Origin: Pseudomonadota bacterium
Lineage (GTDB): Bacteria; Desulfobacterota; Syntrophia; Syntrophales; JADFWA01
DNA: 5,311 nt
Direction of reading: 5' to 3'
Assembly (NCBI GenBank): GCA_030612385.1
Contig: JAUWNZ010000103.1
Location: 1-5,311, forward strand
A model generated the notes under the pieces. The model had not been told where the DNA came from and did not search any database. It saw nothing but the letters and a program-made list of their open reading frames with translations. The position numbers were made by a program, and so were the translations under genes. Shown here in pieces: positions 1 to 5,311 of this stretch; positions within the stretch are counted from its first letter, which is position 1; each line of letters starts with the position of its first letter.

Positions 1-20
1 GTGTAAAAAGAGGTTTAGGT

Positions 21-104
21 TTGTTAGACTTAAGCGGCCTTTTGCGTTTGTCGGGCCTTGTCCTGACGACATCCACACCATCCGTAGTTTTTAGGAAAGT
101 CTGA
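21..104 (+). CDS. leuL: Leucine-rich leader peptide of the leuA attenuator (putative)
   Basis: This is a short reading frame directly upstream of leuA that ends at TGA 102-104. Read from TTG at 21 it encodes about 27 residues beginning (M)LDLSGLLRLSGLVL. Leucine codons lie at 24, 30, 39, 42, 48, 57 and 63, so 7 of the 14 codons from 24 to 65 specify Leu; another in-frame Leu codon (TTA) sits at 15. A good Shine-Dalgarno sequence, AAGAGGT at 8-14, precedes the TTG with 7 nt of spacing. The frame is also open to the left window edge, so an upstream ATG or GTG start is possible. The role is inferred: such peptides sense charged tRNA-Leu by ribosome stalling and are not functional proteins. Leucine density, position and the terminator 22 nt after its stop codon fit the leuL type. 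No similarity search was possible, so chance composition cannot be excluded. Confidence 0.62.
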   Translation: MLDLSGLLRLSGLVLTTSTPSVVFRKV

Positions 105-126
105 CTTAATAAGTGATACGATAACT

Positions 127-168
127 AAAGGCCATGGGCGGGAAGATAGCTCATGGCCTTTTTATTTT
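127..168 (+). terminator. Intrinsic terminator hairpin, probable leuA attenuator
   Basis: AAAGGCCATG (127-136) pairs perfectly with CATGGCCTTT (152-161). One G-U pair (137/151) and one G-C pair (138/150) extend the stem to 12 pairs around an 11-nt loop (139-149). The 3' arm runs into the U-rich tail TTTTATTTT, giving the classic shape of a Rho-independent terminator. It ends just before the leuA ribosome binding site and follows a leucine-rich leader frame, so conditional termination of leuA transcription is the best reading. The alternative is a plain terminator for an upstream gene, but then a leuA promoter would have to fit into the short remaining space (about 169-179), where I see none. 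Confidence 0.82.
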
Positions 169-179
169 GTAGTTATGAT

Positions 180-184
180 GGAGG
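180..184 (+). promoter_or_regulatory. leuA ribosome binding site (decides the start)
   Basis: GGAGG lies 8 nt before the ATG at 193. The two in-frame ATGs at 175 and 178 are preceded only by the U-rich terminator tail and have no Shine-Dalgarno sequence. The start at 193 is therefore preferred over the longest open frame. Confidence 0.85.
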
Positions 185-192
185 CGGCAAAA

Positions 193-1725
193 ATGGAATT
201 GGAGAAAGGAAGAGTTTTTATATTCGATACGACCCTCAGAGACGGGGAGCAGTCGCCTGGCTTCAGTATGAACCTGAATGAAAAACTGAGATTTGCGAGG
301 CAGTTGGAGAAGCTTGGGGTGGATATTATTGAGGCCGGATTCCCTGTTGCATCAGATGGGGACTTTGCCTCGGTTCAGCAAATTGCCGGGGAGATCAGAG
401 GCGCTCAGATTGCAGCGCTTGCCAGAACAAATCTTGCGGATATCGACCGGGCATGGGAAGCGATTAAAGATGCTGCCAACCCAAGGATTCACACATTTAT
501 ATCTTCATCCGACATACACCTTGAGCTCCAGTTGAAAAAAACAAGATCCCAGGTTTTAAAGGAGGCCTGTGCCGCTGTGGAACATGCCCGCAACTACACA
601 AAAAACGTGGAGTTCTCACCCATGGATGCGACAAGAACGGACAGAAGCTACCTCTGTGAAATTGTAGAAGCCGTTATAGGCGCGGGGGCATCTACCGTCA
701 ATATACCTGACACCGTTGGATACGCAGTGCCTGACGAATTCGGTGAATTAATAGGATATCTCTTCGAAAACGTAAAAAACATCGATGATGCGATCATATC
801 GGTTCACTGCCATGATGATCTCGGCATGGCGGTTGCGAATTCTCTGTCCGGTCTAAGGCATGGGGCAAGACAGGTAGAGTGCGCCATAAACGGCATAGGT
901 GAGAGGGCGGGAAACACCTCTCTGGAAGAGATTGTAATGGCTCTGGAGACGAGAAAAGACATCCTGAAATTACACACAAATATCAAAACGAAGCATATCT
1001 ATCATACATCCAGGCTGTTAATAGATATAACGGGTATACCTGTTCAGCCTAACAAGGCGATTGTGGGGACGAATGCATTTGCGCATGAGTCTGGCATCCA
1101 TCAAGATGGCCTTATAAAGGATAAGACAACCTATGAGATTATGACACCACGGTCGGTCGGGGTATCTGAAACAAATATTGTGCTGGGAAAACACTCGGGG
1201 CGTCACGCGGTGAAGGAACACATTAAAAATATGGGGTACAGCCTCACCGATGAAGATATCGGCAAGGTGTTCAAGCGATTCAAAGAACTTGCGGATGTCA
1301 AAAAAGAAATATTTGATGAGGATATCGAGGCCATAATTTCCGACGATATATTCAGAATACCTGATAAGTATAAGTTGCTTTACCTCAACGTTGTCAGCGG
1401 CAATGCGGCAATACCTACCGCAACCGTCCGGATGGAGGTGGACGGAGAGGTGGCTCAGGACGCAAATTTTGGGGTCGGTCCTGTCGATGCCACCTTTGCC
1501 ACAATCAAAAAGATCACAAAGACAGGGCATCACCTCCTCAAATATGCGGTTAACGCAATAACAGGAGGAACAGATGCGCAGGGAGTTGTTACTGTTCAAC
1601 TCAAATACAATGAACATACTGTTGTGGGACGCGGCGCAGATCCCGACGTCCTTGTGGCATCGGCAAAGGCCTATATAAATGCCTTAAACAGACTTGAGTC
1701 TCTGAAAGCAGACCGAAAAGGATGA
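193..1725 (+). CDS. leuA: 2-isopropylmalate synthase (LeuA), first committed step of leucine biosynthesis
   Basis: LeuA condenses acetyl-CoA with 2-oxoisovalerate to give 2-isopropylmalate in the cytoplasm. From the chosen ATG the protein is 510 residues, close to the usual bacterial LeuA length. The N-terminal catalytic TIM barrel opens with the family signature DTTLRDGEQSPG (12-23). Its metal ligands are recognisable: D17, H205 and H207 in HCHDD, and N241 in GERAGN. AHESGIHQDG (297-306) is the conserved segment of the connecting subdomain. From about residue 390 to the end is the LeuA-type regulatory dimer domain, ending in GRGADPDVLVASAKAYINAL, which in this family mediates leucine feedback inhibition. 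GFSMN and HLELQLKKT favour LeuA over citramalate or homocitrate synthase. An attenuator-like leader precedes it. No leuCDB follows; the next genes are convergent pst-phoU. The stop codon coincides with the start of a repeat. Confidence 0.96.
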   Translation: MELEKGRVFIFDTTLRDGEQSPGFSMNLNEKLRFARQLEKLGVDIIEAGFPVASDGDFASVQQIAGEIRGAQIAALARTNLADIDRAWEAIKDAANPRIHTFISSSDIHLELQLKKTRSQVLKEACAAVEHARNYTKNVEFSPMDATRTDRSYLCEIVEAVIGAGASTVNIPDTVGYAVPDEFGELIGYLFENVKNIDDAIISVHCHDDLGMAVANSLSGLRHGARQVECAINGIGERAGNTSLEEIVMALETRKDILKLHTNIKTKHIYHTSRLLIDITGIPVQPNKAIVGTNAFAHESGIHQDGLIKDKTTYEIMTPRSVGVSETNIVLGKHSGRHAVKEHIKNMGYSLTDEDIGKVFKRFKELADVKKEIFDEDIEAIISDDIFRIPDKYKLLYLNVVSGNAAIPTATVRMEVDGEVAQDANFGVGPVDATFATIKKITKTGHHLLKYAVNAITGGTDAQGVVTVQLKYNEHTVVGRGADPDVLVASAKAYINALNRLESLKADRKG

Positions 1726-1879
1726 ACATCGAACATCGAACGTCCAACATCGAATGTTGAATGGGAAAAGACAAAGAAAAGATAAAGAAACAGAGATAGC
1801 TGCTCACTGTTTGTTCGGTATTGGGTGTTGGTTTTTTATTCGACGTTCGATGTTCAATGTTCGATGTTAGACGTTCATC
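1721..1879. repeat. 42-nt imperfect inverted repeat made of 7-bp units, between convergent genes
   Basis: The left arm (1721-1762) and the reverse complement of the right arm (1838-1879) match at 35 of 42 positions. Each arm is a run of heptads: GAACATC, GAACATC, GAACGTC, CAACATC, GAATGTT on the left, and GACGTTC, GATGTTC, AATGTTC, GATGTTA, GACGTTC on the right. The 75-nt loop is purine-rich on its left side (1763-1800). As + strand RNA the arms would form 35 Watson-Crick pairs plus 3 G-U pairs. The left arm includes the leuA stop codon. Each arm is followed, in its outward direction, by a short CTTTTC run, so the structure could terminate both transcripts; that function is inference. I recognise this heptad style as a dispersed intergenic repeat of Deltaproteobacteria-like genomes, from memory only. 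Confidence 0.88.
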
Positions 1880-1934
1880 TTTTCTCGTTCCCAGGCAAAT
1901 TTTATTGAGAAGTTACCGCGAACCCCAACAAAAG

Positions 1935-1953
1935 CCTTTCAGCTTTCAGCTTT
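1935..1953. repeat. Short tandem heptad repeat overlapping the phoU stop
   Basis: CTTTCAG occurs twice in tandem (1936-1942 and 1943-1949), followed by a partial third unit CTTT. On the - strand this reads AAAGCTG AAAGCTG AAAGG. It encodes the last residues of PhoU (KAES) and its stop codon, then continues into the intergenic region. The period is the same 7 bp as in the neighbouring inverted repeat, but the unit is unrelated. Confidence 0.7.
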
Positions 1954-2649
1954 GAACTCTTCCTGCTTGTCCGGGTCAGGATTCCGGTGCCGCACATTTT
2001 TTCCTGTAACCATGTAGATCACCATATCAGCGATGCTCGTTGCGTGATCCGAAATCCTTTCCAGGTTCTTGGACACCTGTGTGATCAGAAGCGCCCTGTG
2101 AATAGTCCTCGGATCTTCTATCATAAAAGTCAGGAGTTCCCTGAATATCTGCTCATTGAGGTTGTCCACCGTCTCATCTTCCCTTCTCACCTTATCGGCC
2201 AGGTCGCTATCCTCCTTCACGAAGGCATCGAGGCTTTGTCTTATCATATCTCGCGAAATATCCGCCATCCTGGGAAGATCGATATAGGGTTTCAGTCGAG
2301 GTTCTTCGTTCAGTACCACCGCCCTTTTTGCAATATTGACCGCCATATCGCCGATTCTCTCTAAGTGGCCATTGATCTTGATGGCGGTAGTGATAAATCT
2401 CAAGTCCCTCGCGGCAGGTTGTCTCAAGGCCAGAAGACGAACGCATCTCTCCTCAATTTCCCCGTCAAGTTTGTCAATCTTATCATCGCCCGAGATGACC
2501 TCGTTCGCCAGGTCTGAATCTCTTTCGAGAAGAGATCTCATGGCATCCAGTATAGCCTTTTCGACAAGGGCTCCGAGATAGAGGAGGTTTTCTTTGACCT
2601 CCTGCAGTTCCCTCTCGTAATGTACGCTGGTATGCGCTTTTTCCTTCAT
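1939..2649 (-). CDS. phoU: PhoU, phosphate-signalling regulator of the Pst transporter
   Basis: PhoU is a cytoplasmic, all-helical protein that conveys the state of the PstSCAB transporter to the PhoR-type sensor kinase and restrains phosphate uptake. From the ATG at 2649 it is 236 residues, a normal PhoU length. It begins MKEKAHTSVHYEREL, the expected N-terminus. The two tandem three-helix PhoU repeats each carry the ExxxD metal-cluster motif: E97-RIG-D101 (LERIGDMAVNIA) and E197-RIS-D201 (LERISDHATSIADMV). In the second repeat Ser replaces the usual Asn of DHATNIAE. AGGAG lies 9 nt upstream of this start. The frame stays open to an ATG at 2685, but the extra 12 residues are coded by a hairpin repeat and are rejected. 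It is the last gene of pstC-pstA-pstB-phoU, and its last codons are made by a short tandem repeat. Confidence 0.96.
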   Translation of the reverse strand: MKEKAHTSVHYERELQEVKENLLYLGALVEKAILDAMRSLLERDSDLANEVISGDDKIDKLDGEIEERCVRLLALRQPAARDLRFITTAIKINGHLERIGDMAVNIAKRAVVLNEEPRLKPYIDLPRMADISRDMIRQSLDAFVKEDSDLADKVRREDETVDNLNEQIFRELLTFMIEDPRTIHRALLITQVSKNLERISDHATSIADMVIYMVTGKNVRHRNPDPDKQEEFKAES

Positions 2650-2658
2650 CTTTCTGTT

Positions 2659-2663
2659 CTCCT
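2659..2663 (-). promoter_or_regulatory. phoU ribosome binding site (decides the start)
   Basis: AGGAG on the - strand lies 9 nt from the ATG at 2649. This supports the shorter PhoU over the in-frame ATG at 2685, which sits inside a hairpin loop. Confidence 0.8.
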
Positions 2664-2678
2664 GAATATCGGGCCGAT

Positions 2679-2730
2679 GGGGCATCTGCCCCTACAGACC
2701 ATATTGTAGCGCCCGTTCCCCCGAACGGGC
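2679..2730. repeat. Hairpin cluster in the pstB-phoU gap, REP-like palindromic element
   Basis: Three palindromes are packed into 52 bp of the 99-bp gap. GGGGC/GCCCC (2679-2683 with 2688-2692) has an ATCT loop. CTACA/TGTAG (2692-2696 with 2705-2709) has an 8-nt loop. GCCCGTTC/GAACGGGC (2711-2718 with 2723-2730) is a perfect 8-bp stem with a C4 loop. No T-run follows on either strand, so this is not an intrinsic terminator. Its layout of GC-rich stems joined by a GTAGGGGC-type linker resembles dispersed palindromic repeats of many bacteria. In the pst-phoU transcript it could stabilise the upstream mRNA or reduce phoU expression; that is inference. Confidence 0.75.
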
Positions 2731-2748
2731 AGGAATGCTGCAGGGCCG

Positions 2749-3519
2749 TCAACCAAATCTCCCCGTAATATAGTCCTCCGTCTGCCTGACATCCGGCGTG
2801 GTGAAGATCTTTTCCGTCGGGTTGTATTCTATGAGCTTCCCAAGATAGAAAAATCCGGTATAGTTTGAAATCCGCGCGGCCTGCTGCATGTTGTGGGTTA
2901 CGATAATAATCGTGTATCTCTTCTTCAAATCCTCGATCAGTTCCTCGATCTTTGCGGTTGAGATCGGATCCAGCGCCGATGTAGGCTCATCCATCAGGAG
3001 AACATCGGGCTTCATGGCCAGCGCCCTGGCAATACAGACTCTCTGCTGCTGCCCGCCGGAGAGCATCATGGCGGATTGACCAAGAATATCCTTCGCCTCA
3101 TCCCACAGAGAGGCTTGCCTTAGGCTCTGTTCCACCAGGGCCTCCAGATCGCTTTTCTTTCTCACACCCACAAGCCTCGGCCCATAGGTAATATTGTTAA
3201 AGATCGATTTAGGAAAGGGATTCGGCTTTTGAAAGACCATCCCGATCCTTCTTCTGATCTCAACAGGATCAATGTCCTGATCATAAATATTTTTGCCTTC
3301 AAATACAACTTCACCCTCTACCCTGGATCCGTCGATGAGGTCGTTCATCCTGTTCAGCAGCCTCAACAGGGTCGATTTGCCGCAGCCGGATGGGCCAATC
3401 AGGGCGGTGACCCTGTTTTTTTCAAAGTCCATGCTGATATCTGTGAGCGCCCTGAATTTCCCATAGTAAAAATCAACATTCCTGACCTTTATTATACAAT
3501 TATCCTGAATTGTTACCAT
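2749..3519 (-). CDS. pstB: PstB, ATP-binding subunit of the phosphate ABC transporter
   Basis: PstB is the cytoplasmic ATPase that powers high-affinity phosphate import through PstC and PstA. The 256-residue length is typical of the family. All ABC motifs are intact: Walker [10 protein letters not shown] (42-50), Q-loop Q97 in VFQKPNPFP, signature LSGGQQQR (153-160), Walker B VLLMDEP (173-179) with catalytic E178, D-loop SALD (181-184), and H-loop H209 in [18 protein letters not shown] near the N-terminus and the C-terminal [10 protein letters not shown] are diagnostic of PstB among ABC ATPases. The ATG overlaps the end of pstA by 7 nt, and an AAGGA Shine-Dalgarno sequence (3527-3531) lies inside pstA, 7 nt from the start. 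This indicates coupled translation. A 99-bp gap with hairpins separates it from phoU. Confidence 0.98.
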   Translation of the reverse strand: MVTIQDNCIIKVRNVDFYYGKFRALTDISMDFEKNRVTALIGPSGCGKSTLLRLLNRMNDLIDGSRVEGEVVFEGKNIYDQDIDPVEIRRRIGMVFQKPNPFPKSIFNNITYGPRLVGVRKKSDLEALVEQSLRQASLWDEAKDILGQSAMMLSGGQQQRVCIARALAMKPDVLLMDEPTSALDPISTAKIEELIEDLKKRYTIIIVTHNMQQAARISNYTGFFYLGKLIEYNPTEKIFTTPDVRQTEDYITGRFG

Positions 3520-4367
3520 CTTCTATTCCTTCTTATATAACTCCTGATGATTATTGCAATCAAATCAATCCCCAGGACCAGCGCTACAAGCATCAAAGCC
3601 GTTCCGTACTGAATCGGCCTGGTCTCTTCAATATGGGTGCCGGCCGTTGCAAGCACGTAGATGTGATAAGGAAGCGCCATAACCTCATCAAAGATAGAAG
3701 CGGGAAGTTTTGACGTATAGAAGGCCGCCGCCGTAAACATGATAGGGGCTGTTTCACCTGCCGCTCGCCCAATGCCAAGGATTGAACCTGTCATTATCCC
3801 AGGCAGTGCATTCGGCAGGACAATTCTATAAATCGTCTGCCATTTGGCGACACCGAGGGCCAGAGATGCCTCCCTGAATGTCTGCGGCACCGCCTTGAGC
3901 GCCTCTTCGGAGGCGCCGATAATCGTAGGCAAAATCAAAAACCCCAGAGTTAACGCCCCTGAGAGGATACAGGAACCAAACTGGAGAAACACGACAAAAA
4001 GCCCAAGACCGAAGAGACCGAAAACTATGGAAGGAACCCCGGCAAGACAATTCACACCGACCCGGATAATCCTCACCACGAGTCCCTGCTTCGCGTACTC
4101 GTTGAGGTATATTGCCGATATAACCCCAAGAGGCAGCGCAATGATAATGGCCCCCGATGTCAGATACACGGTGCCCAGGATGGCCGGCATAATGCCCCCT
4201 TTTGTCATGGCATCTCTCGGCGGAAGGGTAAGAAAATCCCAGCTTATGACGCTTATTCCATTAACAAATATGTAAAAAAGGATAGCCACAACGGCCGTTG
4301 TTATAGTGAGAGCAGACAGCCTGACAGCGCCGAAAAAGAGATTCTGCTTTATATATCGCCACTTCAT
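3513..4367 (-). CDS. pstA: PstA, permease subunit of the phosphate ABC transporter
   Basis: PstA is one of the two inner-membrane subunits forming the phosphate channel with PstC. It has 284 residues and about six hydrophobic segments, near 17-40, 63-88, 104-130, 137-158, 191-214 and 254-278. The EAA coupling loop that contacts PstB is visible at 166-191 ([20 protein letters not shown]). Family hallmarks are the [18 protein letters not shown] stretch before the second membrane segment, RAAGETAPI (201-209) and LPYHIYVLA (232-240). The ATG overlaps the pstC stop in an ATGA arrangement. The nearest purine-rich sequence (AGAGG) is about 16 nt upstream, so reinitiation after pstC is the likely mode of translation. 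Its own stop overlaps the pstB start. Confidence 0.97.
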   Translation of the reverse strand: MKWRYIKQNLFFGAVRLSALTITTAVVAILFYIFVNGISVISWDFLTLPPRDAMTKGGIMPAILGTVYLTSGAIIIALPLGVISAIYLNEYAKQGLVVRIIRVGVNCLAGVPSIVFGLFGLGLFVVFLQFGSCILSGALTLGFLILPTIIGASEEALKAVPQTFREASLALGVAKWQTIYRIVLPNALPGIMTGSILGIGRAAGETAPIMFTAAAFYTSKLPASIFDEVMALPYHIYVLATAGTHIEETRPIQYGTALMLVALVLGIDLIAIIIRSYIRRNRRW

Positions 4368-5287
4368 AGTGTTGCGGAGCCTACCTCTTTGAATTTATTC
4401 GAGATATAATCTGCAATCAGATTAAAAAAGAAAGTCAGAAGAAAGAGGACAACGCCTGTGGCAAAGAGGGCATGGTAGTGATCGCCTCCAAAAGGGGCCT
4501 CGCCCATCTCCGCGGCGATGCTTGCCGGCATGGGTCTTACAGAATCGAATATGCTTTCCGGTATGGCGGCGGCGCCGCCGGCCACCATGAGAACAACCAT
4601 TGTCTCGCCGATAACCCTCGCCATACCAAGTATCACCGCCGTTGAGATGCCGGAAAGCGCCGCAGGGACAATAACCTTAATAATGGTCTCAAACCTGGTT
4701 GCGCCAAGGGCATAGGAGGCCTCTTTAAACTCCTGAGGTACCGAATAAAGTGCATCCTCCGAGATACTCGTAATGGTTGGTATGGCCATAATTGCAAGTA
4801 CAATGGACACATTTACTATATTGAGACCTGTCGGCAGATTAAACGCCTCCTGAATCCACGGGGCAAGGACGACCATCCCCAAAAATCCGAGCACAACGGA
4901 GGGAAGGCCGGAGACGAGCTCTATAACCGGTTTGAGGATCTCTTTTACAAGCGGACGGGCGATCTCAGCAATATAGATTGCCGAGAGGACACCAAGAGGA
5001 ACTGCAATTAATGACGCAAAAAAGGTGACAACAAAGGATCCGACAATAAGAGACCATATACCGAAATCCGGTGGATCGGAAGTGGGATACCACTCCGTCC
5101 CAAAGATAAAATCGATGGTTGAGACCACCTTGAGTATGGGCAGACCTTCTTTGAAGAGAAAGAAGACTATAAGCCCCAGGATAAGTATGGAAACCGACGC
5201 AAAAAAAAGAAAAATATTCTTTATGACTGTTTCTTTAAGCTTTCTGGACATGTAACTATTCAGCCACCGATCTACGCGGATTATCAC
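4364..5287 (-). CDS. pstC: PstC, permease subunit of the phosphate ABC transporter
   Basis: PstC pairs with PstA in the inner membrane. It is 307 residues from the chosen GTG, with hydrophobic segments near 23-46, 78-105, 126-148, 158-176, 212-240 and 272-296. The periplasmic stretch GTEWYPTSDPPDFGIWSL (63-80) after the first segment and RVIGETMVVLMVAGG (224-238) are typical of PstC. The EAA loop is at 189-214 (EASYALGATRFETIIKVIVP). GTG at 5287 is preferred because AGGAG lies 10 nt upstream; an internal ATG at 5251 has no good ribosome binding site. The frame is open to the right window edge, so a still earlier start cannot be formally excluded. pstS would normally lie further upstream, outside the window. 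Confidence 0.95.
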   Translation of the reverse strand: MIIRVDRWLNSYMSRKLKETVIKNIFLFFASVSILILGLIVFFLFKEGLPILKVVSTIDFIFGTEWYPTSDPPDFGIWSLIVGSFVVTFFASLIAVPLGVLSAIYIAEIARPLVKEILKPVIELVSGLPSVVLGFLGMVVLAPWIQEAFNLPTGLNIVNVSIVLAIMAIPTITSISEDALYSVPQEFKEASYALGATRFETIIKVIVPAALSGISTAVILGMARVIGETMVVLMVAGGAAAIPESIFDSVRPMPASIAAEMGEAPFGGDHYHALFATGVVLFLLTFFFNLIADYISNKFKEVGSATL

Positions 5288-5297
5288 CGGTATTTTT

Positions 5298-5302
5298 CTC
5301 CT
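5298..5302 (-). promoter_or_regulatory. pstC ribosome binding site
   Basis: AGGAG on the - strand lies 10 nt before the GTG at 5287, with A-rich spacing. It supports the GTG start and suggests that the last 24 bp of the window are untranslated sequence between pstC and the preceding gene. Confidence 0.65.
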
Positions 5303-5311
5303 GTTTCCTGT

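Noticed and set aside
111..126. Possible -10 element (TACGAT at 117-122)
   Set aside because: No acceptable -35 sequence lies 16-18 bp upstream, and a promoter here would bypass the leader peptide.
134..172. 12-codon ATG frame inside the terminator hairpin, ending TAG just before leuA
   Set aside because: It has no ribosome binding site, is entirely explained by the hairpin and its U-rich tail, and carries no notable codon bias.
1..174. T-box riboswitch upstream of leuA
   Set aside because: There is no TGGNACCGCG-like T-box core before the terminator, and the leader contains a leucine-rich frame instead.
1018..1617. 199-residue frame antisense to leuA
   Set aside because: It lies wholly within the strongly supported leuA and shows no recognisable domain, so it is a shadow of leuA codon usage.
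193..1725. Citramalate or homocitrate synthase instead of LeuA
   Set aside because: The barrel signatures, the C-terminal GRGADPDVL regulatory motif and the leucine-rich leader all fit LeuA better.
1601..1807. 68-residue - strand frame with a MLDVRCSMF stretch
   Set aside because: Its distinctive part is a translation of the heptad repeat and the rest is antisense to leuA. It is a typical spurious frame.
2711..2730. Hairpin in the pstB-phoU gap as an intrinsic terminator
   Set aside because: No T-run follows the stem on either strand.
3844..4275. 143-residue frame antisense to pstA
   Set aside because: It lies inside pstA, which has clear family motifs. The antisense protein looks like low-complexity shadow coding.
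5288..5311. Pho box or promoter for the pst operon
   Set aside because: Only 24 bp are visible upstream of pstC. They hold a ribosome binding site and no Pho box repeat.

Overview
This 5.3-kb window is ordinary bacterial chromosome of moderate GC content. It carries two converging transcription units. The protein sequences and two families of short 7-bp-periodic intergenic repeats suggest an anaerobic Deltaproteobacteria-type lineage (Desulfobacterota). That assignment is an impression from similarity and style; no taxonomic marker gene is present.

Left part (1-1725, + strand): a leucine biosynthesis unit. leuA (2-isopropylmalate synthase) is preceded by about 190 bp that looks like a complete ribosome-mediated attenuator. 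It has a short reading frame very rich in leucine codons (from about 21, or from before the window, to the TGA at 102-104). A 12-pair hairpin with a U-rich tail follows (127-168), and then the true leuA ribosome binding site and start at 193. Two copies of GGCCTT inside the leucine-codon stretch could pair with the 5' arm of the terminator. This leader is the most interesting element in the window.

Middle (1726-1938): the gap between the convergent ends of leuA and phoU is filled by repeats. A 42-nt imperfect inverted repeat built of GAACATC-type heptads starts at the leuA stop codon. A second heptad repeat (AAAGCTG on the - strand) runs into the last codons of phoU. The large hairpin may act as a bidirectional terminator.

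Right part (1939-5287, - strand): a phosphate uptake operon transcribed pstC-pstA-pstB-phoU. PstC and PstA are the two membrane permease subunits, PstB is the ATPase, and PhoU is the regulator linking the transporter to Pho signalling. pstC/pstA and pstA/pstB overlap by 4 and 7 nt. pstB and phoU are separated by 99 bp containing a cluster of GC-rich hairpins that resembles a dispersed repeat. The periplasmic binding protein gene pstS, the promoter and any Pho box would lie beyond the right edge.

I saw no RNA genes, insertion sequences, CRISPR array or novel protein-coding system.
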